The notes below the pieces were generated by a model. That model searched no databases. It saw only the letters and a program-made list of their open reading frames with translations, and was not told where the DNA came from. A stretch of 64,000 nucleotides of DNA from Mantis religiosa (taxonomy: Eukaryota; Arthropoda; Insecta; Mantodea; Mantidae), in assembly GCA_030765055.1 (NCBI GenBank), contig CM060952.1, positions 79,512,055-79,576,054 on the forward strand. Reading direction: 5' to 3'. Positions 10,240 to 21,790 of the stretch are shown here, piece after piece; within the stretch, counting starts at the first letter, position 1, and the number at the start of each line of letters is the position of its first letter. A program made the translations under genes and the position numbers.

Positions 10240-10700
10240 TGTATTTAAAAGTTTTTCATATTTTCGTCTCTCACTTGGTTTATTAATTATACAAAATTAT
10301 AGAAAATCCCTTACAACTGAAGGGAACTTCACACGCTATTCATTGAAAATTCAAGATCCCCATTTTATTTAACCGAATTTGTTAAACGACTGAGATTTTA
10401 AACACAATTAAGAAACTTTTTAAAATATTCGAAAATCTTCCAAATAAAGTGGAGTTTGGTGTGCAGGGATTTCTTGAAAATATTCGTATCGCATCCTTGC
10501 TAGAAACTGAACTTACTACCAAGCTTGATATTCTACTTTTTAATGCGACTCACACACAACACAAAACTTTTTTTTTTTATTCAAGGAGCCTCAAAAACAT
10601 TTCCAGTGAAATATCGATGTCAAATTTTTGGGTGGAATACAATACTTCCCCTATTTAAAGTGCATTCAGATATTTTATATTCAATTTCAGGAAATTCGTC
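10240..10700 (+). repeat. ABC dispersed repeat, parts B to end
   Basis: Contains the part C phrases 'gatttcttgaaaatattcgt', 'gcatccttgctagaaactga' and 'ccaagcttgatattc', then a CA/T-rich slot (10549-10576), then the end part 'ccagtgaaatatcgatgtca' with 'gggtggaatacaatacttcc'. The open frame at 10449-10658 is an accidental reading. Confidence 0.65.
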
Positions 10701-10721
10701 CTTTAACCGAATTAGATTACG

Positions 10722-10893
10722 ATGAATGAAATGATGCTCAAATGAACCCGAGGCCCACAGTGTTTAGAGTTGTCAGATATCTTCGAGGACAAGGGAAAAT
10801 TACGGAAAAAGAAGGCCGAATCCAGGTAACTCACACTAACTGAGATTCGAACTTTGGGCCTGGTGAATGTGTGAGGGACAGAGGTGGGTTTCC
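10722..10893 (-). mobile_element. SINE-2, degenerate copy
   Basis: Minus-strand SINE-2 body: 'atgatgctcaaatgaacccg', 'agagttgtcag' and 'acaagggaaaattacgg', followed by a worn tRNA-like head ('gagattcgaactttgggcc'). It is more diverged than its neighbour at 10930 and has no visible TSD. Confidence 0.6.
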
Positions 10894-10929
10894 AACTTCA
10901 GGCCAATCTAACAGTTCCTACGAAGGATT

Positions 10930-11149
10930 ATTTCATTTATGTCCTCCAACGTTAAGTCATAGCGGACGATGAATGAAATGATGTGCAAATGAACCCAGGA
11001 TCCACAGAGCTTAGAGTTAACCGACATTTGTCTTTTAGAATAAGGGAAAACCCCGAAAAACATTATCCTTATCCCTGGTCGGGATTCGAACTCGGGACCT
11101 CTTGAACGTGAGGCAGACACACTACCCTCTACACTACCGAGGCGGGCAG
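10930..11149 (-). mobile_element. SINE-2, full length
   Basis: Flanked by AAGGATT on both sides (10923-10929 and 11150-11156). The reverse strand gives a head with GCCTCGGTAGTGTAGAGGGT (A-box region) and GAGTTCGAATCC (B box). It is followed by the SINE-2 body (stretches reading 'tatcc...gggttttcccttat') and a 3' end 'acgttggaggac'. The open frame at 10908-11120 is a reading of this SINE. Confidence 0.85.
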
Positions 11150-11401
11150 AAGGATTTTAATTTGTAACAACTGCAAGTTACATGCTCCTTTTGAAGATCC
11201 TTGGAAAGTGATAGATATAAATACACGTGCGTGTTGAATGTGTTTACGAAACATGACACGTGTAAACTTCACAAACTGACTATGAACATCTGATGTAACA
11301 AGGAAAACCTTTATTCAGTAGTCTAGCCATTCAAACAATAAAATGAACCAATATTACTAAATTGGATAAAAGTACGACTGTTTAAGAGTTTAGAGAGAAG
11401 A

Positions 11402-11713
11402 TTGTGTGTGTCTGTGTGTCTGTGTGTCTGTGTGTGTCTGTGTGTGTCTGTGTGTGTCAGTGTGTGTCAGTGTGTGTCAGTGTGTGTCTGTGTGTGTCTG
11501 TGTGTGTCTGTGTGTGTCTGTGTGTGTCAGTGTGTGTCAGTGTGTGTCAAGGTGTGTCTGTGTGTGTCAGTGTGTGTCTGTGTGTGTCTGTGTGTGTCAG
11601 TGTGTGTCTGTGTGTGTCTGTGTGTGTCTGTGTGTGTGTCTGTGTGTGTGTGTCTGTGTGTGTGTCTGTGTGTGTGTCTGTGTGTGTGTGTCTGTGTGTG
11701 TGTCTGTGTGTGT

Positions 11714-11785
<72 letters not shown>
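11402..11785 (+). repeat. TG-rich compound microsatellite/minisatellite
   Basis: About 384 bases of TG repeat. The first 230 bases have an underlying ten-base period of the form TGTGTGTCTG, with variants TGTGTGTCAG, passing into pure TG over the last 70 bases. It directly abuts the edge of a minus-strand ABC part C copy. The three overlapping Cys/Val-rich open frames here are artefacts. Confidence 0.95.
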
Positions 11786-11788
<3 letters not shown>

Positions 11789-12160
11789 GAAAACTGAATT
11801 AAAAACTTAAGTTGGTATTTACTTTCACACGTTCCAAGGATGCAATAACAAGATTTTCAAGAAAATCCCCCACCACAGATCTTCCATTTCATGAAGCATT
11901 TTTTGCCAAAATATTCATTTTCTCAATATTAATATTTTTTTTTTAAAATGCCATATGTTTAGGATATTTTTATATTAAATGAAATTTAGATATATCTTGA
12001 ATTTTCTGGGATATCTTCAGAAGTCCTCTACGTTCTGAGTGACTTTTGCATAACTTACTACACAAAAAATGTATATCGCGTTAAAGCACACAACTTATGC
12101 TGAAGCAATTTTATACAGTGACAACATTTCCGAAGTCGCCATTCCTTTGTTTCGCCATTC
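11786..12160 (-). repeat. ABC dispersed repeat, part C and B, inverted
   Basis: Begins directly after the TG array with 'gaaacgaaaactgaattaaa' and 'gttggtatttac', then 'gcaataacaagattttcaag' and 'aaaatcccccaccacagatc', and ends with 'cgttaaagcacacaacttat'. The TG array thus sits in the CA-rich slot that follows part C in other copies. Confidence 0.65.
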
Positions 12161-12387
12161 GTCATGTATAGACAACATTGAATATTACACCTAGCATATG
12201 ACGGCACTTGGATTAGTATGGAAGAAATAATTAATTTTCATTAAATTACCTAGTGGTTTAACTATGAAGCCTGACGGCATAGTAAGTCGTCACAAAAGGT
12301 GCGTGTCTCATTGTATATGAAAACTCCTAGTGGTCTACCGGGAAACACACGGGTCAGTTGGAGAATTTAATGTCATGTCGGCACGTT

Positions 12388-12549
12388 GGCCACAGTAGCT
12401 CAATTGTTAAGAGCAACAGGACGGAGACCGGGAGATCCGTGGTTCAAATCCTGGCTGTGGCACTGAATTGTTCAGTCTTACTCTATTCATTCAAACCTTA
12501 GCCTACATAAGCCTAGTGTGGAAAAAATGATTAATTTCCATCAAATATA
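12388..12549 (+). mobile_element. SINE-4, solo copy
   Basis: The head has the outline of a whole tRNA: a seven-base acceptor-like pairing GCCACAG/CTGTGGC, the A-box region TAGCTCAATTGTTAAGAGC and the B box GTGGTTCAAATCC. A roughly 85-bp unrelated body follows, ending 'attaatttccatcaa'. It serves as the reference for the palindromic copies at 3351 and 52645. The body is AT-rich and no poly(A) tail is obvious. Confidence 0.7.
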
Positions 12550-13036
12550 TATTCGGAAAACACTGCCTTAACATCGTGCTTCTTTTGTTTCTGGCGATGT
12601 TTAAATGTTGAACAGATTCTTCAATACTTTATGTATATAATATTTTCGTCTAGGAAAATAGTATAATTAGTGCTCACTGTAGACCCAGTCTCTTACCTGT
12701 ACATGCTGCATGGCTTTGTTGCATTTACGTGTAAAAACGTTTTAAGTTCGATACTTGCAAGACTGAAGAAACGTAAAATGTGAAAGGCAGAAGACAATCG
12801 TGGTGTGAAAACAGTATATATGTACACAATTTAAACAAAAGTTCGGTTATTGGGGTTTTCTGGCATTTCTGTAAACCCGTTAAATAGCACAGAATTATGG
12901 AAAACCTACAAATGTAGTTAACTGCCTAGGAATTTATTTAAAAGTTTGACAACTTCAAGATATATAATGAAAGTAGGTTACACGAGTAAATTATGCGGTT
13001 CGTTATAGAAAAGAAATATCGAAAAGACAGGATGAA

Positions 13037-13222
13037 AAGTGTGTAGTGTTTAACGCCCGCGTTTACTACATACGGCACCGCAGGCGGTGACACTGGTGAT
13101 ACATGAGATGAAGATGGAGCACCGGTGGAATGAGATGGCGGGGGAAACCGGAAGTCCCGGAGAAAACCCGCCCCAGCGCCGTGTTGTCCAACATAAATCT
13201 CACTTTGCGGTCGCCTGGGAAC
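13037..13222 (-). mobile_element. SINE-1, 5'-truncated
   Basis: The 3' two-thirds of SINE-1 only: the tRNA head is missing. It is flanked by the 13-base duplication AAGACAGGATGAA (13024-13036 and 13223-13235), so the truncation happened during insertion. The open frame at 13087-13269 is a reading of this SINE, not a gene. Confidence 0.9.
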
Positions 13223-13299
13223 AAGACAGGATGAAGAGGCTAAACTTCAGAGTCCAACGGATGGGATAGGTAGGTATGTGTAGTAAATATAAAAGTACG

Positions 13300-13570
13300 T
13301 GTATGCAAATGGTATTTCATTTCAGTATTTTCCAAGGATGTGACACAAAAATACTCAAGTAAGTTCTCCACTTCAAACTACCCTTTACACGGTTTTCTTG
13401 ATTTTCTCAGAAATGATTCTTAACGATTTTTATTAAAATACCTACTATACATTTAGAAGTTAAATGACAAATAACTTTAATTTTGAGTATATCTTGTGAA
13501 GTTATCTCCATAGATAGGCAAACCATCAATAAATGCATCAAAATTAAGTACACAGAAAGTATATATCTTA
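13300..13570 (-). repeat. ABC dispersed repeat, part C and B, inverted
   Basis: 'gtattttccaaggatgtgac', 'aagtaagttctccacttcaa' and 'ctaccctttacacggttttc' match part C in reverse. It ends around 'aaaaacaaaatgtatttcta'. Confidence 0.6.
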
Positions 13571-14410
13571 AAAACAAAATGTATTTCTACAACCTTTTTT
13601 TAGCATCAGCCATTTCCGTGACATTCATTATAGTTTATTTGAATTATTAAATATATTACCGAAGTATTATCATCATTCTTTTGTTTCTCATGTCATACAA
13701 AGAGTGTGGAACTTCTAAGTCAGCATACAGAAATCCACTTTTTAAACATCCCGCTTGTATCTAGAAATTATTTCTGTGAACATGTATTTTGATTAACATG
13801 CAGTAGGTATAGAACTATATAAAACCAAATGACAGATATTAGGTAGAGAGAATGAAATATCCCCCTTAAAGACACTTGTGTGTGTGACGTAAGTAAATGG
13901 ATGTGAGGAGACTCTTGAACATATGAGAAAACGGTAAACAAGATCCACAATAGAACAGGCCGCGCATTACAAGATAGAACCACGAATAAAACACATACCA
14001 AGCATCCAATTATTTCTGGCAATCAGATATTTCAAGATATATTTCTATAGCTCATACAATAATGTTAAGACTCTCAAGGGGAGGGGAAAGTACAGAAATT
14101 TGCTACAATCCGAATTTTTTTCCCTTTATTCTCATTGTGGCCTCATGGTAAAGAATTAAAATCAACTGCAGATGACAAGCATTTTCATAAGAAAAAAATT
14201 AGTTTTATTTGTTCTTATAAGCCTGATATTAGCTTAATAATGTTCTAAAAACGTCACCCTGCCCACTTTTTCTATATCACGCTGCTTGGAACACAGCAAT
14301 TGTGCAAATAATAAAATTGATTATTTCTGAAAATTCAATTACAAACCTTCATTTGCAAACTGTGGATTAGTTTAAAGATTCAAATAAACGCTATGGAATT
14401 TCAAGTTCCG

Positions 14411-14413
<3 letters not shown>

Positions 14414-14490
<77 letters not shown>
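14414..14490 (+). repeat. (CA)n microsatellite
   Basis: About 38 uninterrupted CA units followed by a 'tacccaaacccacacacaaac' tail. Confidence 0.95.
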
Positions 14491-14493
<3 letters not shown>

Positions 14494-14879
14494 CCAAACC
14501 CACACACAAACTGAAAATTGGAGACCTCAATGTTTTCGTTACATCACAATGTTCTTTGTTCCAGCGTAAATATCAGTAGTTGGCAGAAAAGGCAAATGAT
14601 GTAATAAAATAAGATGCCAGGAAATACCTCCAAAGTTACCAATTATCGAATTTTATTTATTTTGATTATTTCACGAGTAAAATTATACATATAAATTATT
14701 ATGTAGATAAAACCTTAATAATTGTATTAAAACGTTATACTTACGGATATGAACGTTTAGACTGTCTGCCATTTCAATTTCCGCTAACAGAAAGAAATGA
14801 TCATTTAATCTACATTTAAATAAAATTCTATCCATATTTGTCACATTGTAAAGTTCATTTAGGGTCAAGAGACAATAAT

Positions 14880-15600
14880 TTCATGTGTTTTACTCACATG
14901 ACTTTCTCTAATCTTGCACAAAAGCTTATTCCGCTATCTGGTTCATGTTAATCAAGATAAACATTGTCTTATTGTTAGGTACAGGACCTTAAGTAATAGT
15001 CAAATGTTTTAAACAGCTGATAGGTATGTGATGTGTTTGAAATTCTGTTCCATTTGCATGACCAGACAGAAAAAAGAAGAAAAAGAATGGCGTTGCAGAG
15101 ATAGTTTGCTATAAAAATAAATAAAATAAAAAGATAAATAAATAAATAAATAAATAATAAAAAACTTGACACACACAATGTGATTTAACAAGATCTACAT
15201 TTCTGTATAGTGAGATTTTGTCTCTCCTATACAAATGTCATGCAGAATAAAGAACGTCTGTGATTACATTTCAGAAAATTCAAGTTATATATTTAAACAT
15301 ACGGTATTTTATTCAAGCCTGTTAGAGCCATTTCTGAGAAAATCAAGTTTTTGAAGATTTTTTAAGTAAAACTAATTTTAAAAATACATTTTCTTGAAAA
15401 TACTCGTGTTGCCTTCTTGGAAGATGTTGAACTTCAATACCAATGTCGGCGTTTAATAGACTTTTAGTTTCTGAGTTAAGTTGCACACAAGGGCCTAATT
15501 CTAAAATATGCTTTTTGGAGTCAGAGGATCTTAAAAGGGTTTTTGAAAATATTTCGGTATCGAAATTTTGGGTATAATGCAACAGGTTTTCTACTAGTAG
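14880..15600 (+). repeat. ABC dispersed repeat, nearly full length
   Basis: Part A ('tactcacatgactttctcta', 'aatagtcaaatgttttaaac') and part B (with an inserted AAAT run at 15114-15160, then 'acaagatctacatttctgta') are followed by part C. In part C the 'ggatcttaaaagggtttttg' text near 15527 resembles the end part of other copies. Open frames at 14975-15191 are accidental. Confidence 0.7.
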
Positions 15601-15604
15601 GTAC

Positions 15605-16630
15605 TACTATGTATGGCAAGTGTGTAACGACAACATACAAACCTTCCAAATCTAAAGTTTAACGCCGAGTACTTCATATTGAGGAAGCCACAACAAACAC
15701 CTTTACCTAATTATCAGCTCGTAGAGTTCTGCCTGGTTGAAAACCTTGCAATACAGCTCCAGAACCCGAACGCACGCATAGCGCATGCCTGGCCATGGTA
15801 TCAGAGTGGTGTCCAAACCTGCCGCCGACAGAGGGCAGGATGGAGGCACGCTCTTGCGGTCCAGCATACTGACATCACTTCCACTTCGTCATAATCTCCA
15901 CCTGTCATCCTGTTATTACACAACATTTTGTTTCACATTTCATAAAAAGATAAACGTAAACAACCCCCAAAATCGAAAATATTACCTGCCAGTTCCAAAA
16001 AAATCCTTATCCATATTAACAGAGAGAAAATTAGTGACTCATCCTGAAAAAAATTGTACTGACTTGCAATATGGGACATAGAAACTAGTTATGCAGTACT
16101 TCCTTATTGATAGTAGTTCACACCACCTTCATTTTAACGTCTGCTGTTAGTCACACAGAAGTCGAAGAGTCGTTCCTCTCCGAGAAGGAGCCTTCGACCT
16201 TTTGCCACTCCGGGACTCTGTCCCTTACTGGCGTTATGATGGACTTACAGTAATAGACGGTGAGAATTTTTTTTTAACTGTCACAAGTTGCAGGATGGAA
16301 CAGAGGATATGTTTTTAATCACAGGACACCATAGTGGTTATGATGGGCCTAAGGTGAGTCTGGGACGCTTGAAGGTTTCCCTAGGGCCAATGTTACATTC
16401 CCCGAGGCCTCGGATAAGGTGATTGAAGCTGTAGGGAAGACGAGTATAGAATTTGGTTGAGGATAGTCATTTAATTTCGGAAAGGATAGGTCTGAATGGT
16501 TGTTTTCATTAGGAATGTACCATTCTGCAGCTCGAAGGTATCGGTTCTAAAGGATTTGAAGTTTCTAAAGATGAGTTTTTGCAGCTGTGCCCCAATGTCT
16601 GCTTATCTGCGCCCCAGCGATTTATTCTAA
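15605..16630. other. Unassigned DNA between ABC and the Tc1-like element
   Basis: The region 15700-15900 is somewhat GC-richer and contains AACCCGAACGCACGCATAGC. Open frames of 71 and 98 codons overlap there in different frames without recognisable motifs. Nothing further can be supported. Confidence 0.4.
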
Positions 16631-16632
16631 TA

Positions 16633-18054
16633 CACTCCTGGAAATTGAAATAAGAACACCGTGAATTCAATGTCGCAGGAAGGGGAAACTTTATTGAAAC
16701 ATTCCTGGGGTCAGATATATCCCATGATCACACTGACAGAACCATAGGCACATAGACACAGGCAACAGAGCATGCACAATGTCGGCACCAGTACCGTGTA
16801 TATCCACCTTTCGCAGCAATGCAGGCTGCTATTCTCCCATGGAGACGATCGTAGAGATGCTGGATGTAGTCCTGTGGAACGGCTTGCCATGCCATTTCCA
16901 GCTGGCGCCTCAGTTGGACCAGCGTTCGTGCTGGACGTGCAGACCGCGTGAGACGACGTTTCATTTAGTCCCAAACATGCTCAATGTGGGACAGATCCGG
17001 AGATCTTGCTGGCCAGGGTAGTTGACTTACACCTTCTAGAGCACGTTGGGTGGCACGGGATACATGCGGACGTGCACTGTCCTGTTGGAACAGCAAGTTC
17101 CCTTGCTGGTCTAGGAATGGTAGAACGATGGGTTCTATGACAATTTGGATGTACCGTGCACTATTCAGTGTCCCCTCGACGATCACCAAAGGTGTACAGC
17201 CAGTGTAGGATATCCCTCACCACACCATGATGGCGGTTGTTGGCCCTGTGTGCCTCGGTCGTATGCAGTCCTGATTGTGTCGCTCACCTGCACGGCGCCA
17301 AACGCGCATACGGTCATCATTGGCACCAAGGCACAAGCGACTCTCATCGCTGAAGACGACACGTCTCCATTCGTCCCTCCACTCACGCCTGTCGCGACAC
17401 CACTGGAGGCGGGCTGCACGATGTTGGGGCGTGAGCGGAAGACGGCCTAACGGTGCGCGGGACCGTAACCCAGCTTCATGGAGACGGTTGCGAAAAGTCC
17501 TCACTGATACCCCAGGAGCAACAGTGTCCCTAATTTGCTGGGAAGTGGCGGTGCGGTCCCCTACGGCACTGCGTAGGATCCGACTTTCTTGGCGTGCATC
17601 CGTGCGTCGCTGCGGTCCGGTCTCAGGTCGACGGGCACGTGCACCTTCCGCCGACCACTGGCGACAACATCGATGTACTGTGGAGACCTCACGCCCCACG
17701 TGTTGAGCAATTCTGCGGTCGGTCCACCCGGCCTCCCGCATGCCCACCATACGCCCTCGCTCAAAGTCCGTCAACTGCACATACGGTTCACGTCCACGCT
17801 GTCGCGGTATGCTACTAGCGTTAAGGACTGCGATGGAGCTCCGTATGCCACGGCAAACTGGCTGACACTGACGGCGGCGGTGCCCAAACGCTGTGCAGTT
17901 AGCGCCATACGACGGCCAACACCGCGGATCCTGGTGTGTCCGCTGTGCCGTGCGTGTGATCATTGCTTGTACAGCCCTCTCGCAGTGTCTGGAGCAAGTA
18001 TGGTGGGTCTGACACACCGACGTCAATGTGTTCTTATTTCCATTTCCAGGAGTG
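16633..18054 (-). mobile_element. Tc1-like DNA transposon with both ends
   Basis: Terminal inverted repeats start CACTCCTGGAAAT and match at 26 of 27 bases (16633-16659 and, inverted, 18028-18054). TA dinucleotides flank both (16631-16632 and 18055-18056), the target duplication of Tc1/mariner elements. The 1422-bp body is GC-richer than its surroundings and carries one transposase gene on the minus strand. Good end preservation and few coding lesions suggest a fairly recent insertion, or a family still active elsewhere in the genome. Confidence 0.95.
16728..17810 (-). pseudogene. Tc1-like transposase with two in-frame stops
   Basis: One continuous frame on the minus strand. From the N-terminus it shows two helix-turn-helix segments (LTDFERGRMVGMREAG and VGREVSTVHRCCRQW), then the DDE domain: VVFSDESRLCL (first Asp), LLFQQDSARPHVSR (second Asp) and LPWPARSPDLSHIEHVWD (Glu). 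I count 32 residues between the second Asp and the Glu. Lesions are a TGA at 17217-17219, after MVW in the usual MVWGG region, and a TAA at 16965-16967, right after EHVWD. The family normally starts MPRQR-like. Here that codon is ATA (17808-17810), so the start is probably lost. There are no frameshifts. It encodes cut-and-paste transposase in the family, but this copy is inactive. Confidence 0.93.
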
Positions 18055-21000
18055 TATATAACTCCGCTCCATGGCGCATTCTGGTATCTCATAATCAGGG
18101 AGTGGGCTTTTAGCATGAAATGCGTCAAGTTAACAGTGCACCGACCAAAGACCGTGGAAGCGCGGCGACCTTTGACAACACCGCGGACGGCAGTACACAG
18201 GACACCCTGTTTCAAATGTAGGAGCAACAGGATTCAAGGGTAGCAAAGACTGAAATGTTTAGCCATTGGTAGCAAGTAGGTAATAAAAGGCATTTTAATT
18301 AACGTGATGGTTTCGCTATTTGTGAAGAAATATTCCCTGCCAAATTTATCCGCAAGCAACGGCAACTGTGATGATGATTTTGATATCTCAATATCCGTGG
18401 CTTTCGGCATATTGTCTTGGCTCTCTTGCTCTTGCCTAACCATATGCAGCGAGCAGAATAAACATGACAGTCGCCCAAACTGACTGTTGTGTAGCGGTAG
18501 TCTTCCTCTGACCGCACGCTACCTGACCTCTATACTCATTGCCCAAGACAAGAAGGCAAGCTGGAGGAATGTGCAACGTAATCACTTCTGCTGTCTCCTC
18601 GCGGTGTATGCTCGCCTTCCGAGTATGACAAGGATGGAAGACTCGTTTAAAATACGCAAGTGTTGTCACGTAGCTCACCTATACATAATACCTATCGTTG
18701 CTACAAACAATAGATCTGGCAGCATGGATGACTCATAGGCACTCTTATACACTTATTTCCTAGTAAACAGATCCGCTACCGGAGCAGATTAACAGTTCAA
18801 GCTTCTCTGCCCTTCATAACCTTCTAACCTTCTTGTCGTGGGCACACAGTACTCCGTGCTGTTAATACCATTCTTCTGTTTACTTACTAAAACCTCTCTC
18901 CTTGCTCATAATAAACATTAGACGAAAACAAAATTCCATCGCAACGATGCCGAACGTTCCTGCTTAAGGAATACTGAATGCTCTTTCTAGTAATTTTAGA
19001 GGAACATTGATCGTTTTGAAACTCCTGCTGAACAATAACTTTGTAACAAGTCATTTAATTGCACACAGGATCATTTGAACGACCAAAAATAATACCTAAA
19101 TAGCTTTGTAAAAAGCTTTTCTTACTGTTTTTCAAGAATAAACTATTGTTGCAACGCCTGAGTTAATATTAACGGAGTATACTGGTACATAAATCTATTA
19201 TTTACATCTAGTAAAACTGCATTTAAGTTTGAAGGTTATATGAATGCAGGTAAATCACTGAAGTATACGAATACAATGAATACACTGCATGTGTTGTAGA
19301 ATAATGAAATGACTAACGTTCATCAATAATTAAAATATCACCATTTAAATGTCAGAGGAATCAACAACAACCCATGAATTAACACAAAAAAAGCCACGAC
19401 TGCTATTTCAAAGAAGCATCTACTGGACTTAATAGTGGATGTTCAAACAGCCTAGGTGAAGGGCTCAGGTACAACTGCATTCTGCGAGATACACCACATG
19501 TCAAGGTGCCAACGGTCTTTGTTCAGTGAAATTTGCTGCTGAATACTCAAAGTATAGGCGATTCTGAAAGTGAAGAATATTTAATAAATATTTTCAATAA
19601 CTTTATTCTCTGATAAGTTAAAAAAAAGGAAGACCTACTCCTGATGGAATAGAGAACTTGTGTTCATTTAACTCTGAACTTTGTTTAAAGTCTGTTCTTC
19701 TGCTGATCTCCTTGGATCAGGGTTGCTTGTGTATAATGTATACACTCGTAAGTTCTATGCTTCATATTACATTACTCGAGAAAATTTTTAGGATACGTCA
19801 ATGAATTAAATATTTGATGTTTTCAATAACTGTATAAGGTCCTCGAGGTCTCTATATCATCACAGAAGGTAATGCAATTGTGCATCTAATGAGAACCAGA
19901 AAGAACATTCTGAAGGTCTTAGACGGTATCTTAAAGTAGCTATAATTAAACTTCACATAATTGTCTACACCGATGACAAATTAACATGATATTTTAATGA
20001 AAATCCTTAATAACGTTTTTGACCAAAGATAAACGACAAATGTTCCATTTAAAGAATAGTTTGGGTTAGGAAATTCCTTTGCATCCTGAATTCCAACTTT
20101 GATACATTTTGTTTCTTACTAATGATGTTAAACACATACACATATCTTCTTCTCCTAGAATTGATATTATGCACTGTACCTCAAAACACGCGCTTAGAGT
20201 GAAGTCTTCATATGGAATTTTAGGCTTACACAATACTTCCTCTACCTATTAAGTGGTAGAGAAAGTAAACATGTATTTGTACTCCCCCATGATATAAACT
20301 AATGTTCTCAAAATCTTTCATCTGTTATATCTACGTAGAAAGATACAGATAGTGCGACAGTAAAATGTTGCAAAGGTAGCTCACTGTATGTTTTAAATAT
20401 TTGAAAATTCCAACCAACAAATGGAAATGTCTGTAAACGATTACAGCTATTTATCATGCTATTTCTGTACATGGTAGATACGATCCTTTTGTATAGGATT
20501 GCTTTAATTTAAAAATATATTTCATTTGGAAGCATCTCAACATCTCAAAGTTTGTAATGTTGCTTGCGGAGAAAGGTGGCCTTTATTTGTTTGCTATAGC
20601 AACAGGTTTGTTTTCTCAATAATAATAGAAATATCCGGAATCCCACATGCAGTGAAAGCAAAAGCGAAGGATGTTACTTTGTATATATATATAATGGATC
20701 AGACGATTTTTATAAGGCTGAGCTGTATGGCAGTTAGGTTTCCCATACATATGCCAAATGCTGTGAAAAAGCACTACGTCACATCATTTTAGAAACTGGC
20801 AGTTAATATTTAAATGTGTATTTTCTATTGTTCAAATCCACTTTTATACCAAACAAAGTTTCAAGAATCCAAGAACATAAAATCTTAAAACCGCAATGAT
20901 TTCAGAAATGCTCAGAAGTTAAAATATTTGATTTCCGGATAATGAAAATATAAAATCAATGCAAATCAAATTATAAAAATACATATTCAATCAGAGGCTT

Positions 21001-21239
21001 TACTTGGAAGAAGAGCTATAGCTGTCATCTCGTGCACATGAACAGTGACTGCGAAATCTAGGTACGATAGAGCACGTGCGGAAGGTGGCGTGTGATATAA
21101 AAGAGCACGTACAGACTACGAATGTGGGAACACGTATTTTATAGGCAAGAACTCGCATGGCCTTCTCTGCTCACTCTTGTACAAACTATTCTTATATCTA
21201 CTTCACATTGACATAAACGTTTGTAGAAATGCTTTTAAT
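18055..21239. other. Unassigned DNA, weak ABC fragments
   Basis: Overlapping minus-strand frames at 18234-18678 have no recognised domain; one reads KATDIEISKSSSQLPLLADK and might be coding. At 19985-20120 and 20395-20440 are worn ABC C and B phrases ('gatattttaatgaaaatcct', 'gaaaattccaaccaacaaat'). The rest is AT-rich with nothing I can identify. Confidence 0.35.
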
Positions 21240-21790
21240 ACGTGTTTACATATAGGTACAATAAGAACTGGATAGTTCAGAAGACTTTTAAGTGATACTC
21301 AAATCTTTTAAGAGCTGGTCGTTATGTGATGTCTTTGACCTTCCGTTCTCTTTGCATGGCCACTAGACAGAAAAGTGTAAATATTTGAAAATTTAAACCG
21401 ATGATCAGAAATATCTCAAAAATGGTCCACTCCATAAAAAAAACGTTTAATACAAATTATATGTTTTAGTGAGATCTACATTTTCGTGTAGTGAGATTGT
21501 ATCTATCTGTTAAGATTTCCGAGTTATACAAAAGACATCCAGAAAGAAAACACTTCTGAGGACATTCACAAAAAACTCGGGGTACACATTTCATTTATCA
21601 TAATTTTTTTTAAATATATGATGTTTTAACAAATTTCTGGAACTAATTTTATACATTCATTTTTAAAAAATCGTCCATATCAAGGGCAGTCTGAGGTAGG
21701 GGTATCTTTTTAAAATTCTTTATGTCCCATCCCTGGAAGAGGTTGAACTTAAATACCAAGTTTGATATTTAACTGACGTTTTGAGGCGTA
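21240..21790 (+). repeat. ABC dispersed repeat, nearly full length
   Basis: Part A ('aagtgatactcaaatctttt', 'gagctggtcgttatgtgatg'), part B ('gtgagatctacattttcgtg', 'gagttatacaaaagacatcc') and part C ('cagtctgaggtaggggtatc', 'taccaagtttgatatttaac'). A GC-rich lead at 21000-21160 is not part of the family. Confidence 0.7.

Noticed and set aside
11402..11810. Three long Cys/Val-rich open frames
   Set aside because: They are readings of the TG array in three frames, not genes.
12389..12462. A genuine tRNA gene
   Set aside because: It folds roughly like a tRNA with a seven-base acceptor pairing, but it continues into a SINE body and recurs at 3351 and 52645, so it is a SINE head.
13087..13269. 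Small protein with GETGSPGENPPQRR
   Set aside because: It is a reading of a truncated SINE-1 and recurs as such at 7157 and 46992.
17275..18113. Plus-strand open frames of 143 and 174 codons
   Set aside because: They lie antisense to the GC-rich Tc1-like transposase and have no motifs, so they are shadows.
17811..18227. N-terminal extension of the Tc1-like transposase frame
   Set aside because: It crosses the terminal repeat into flanking DNA and has no counterpart in the family. The family start aligns with 17808-17810.
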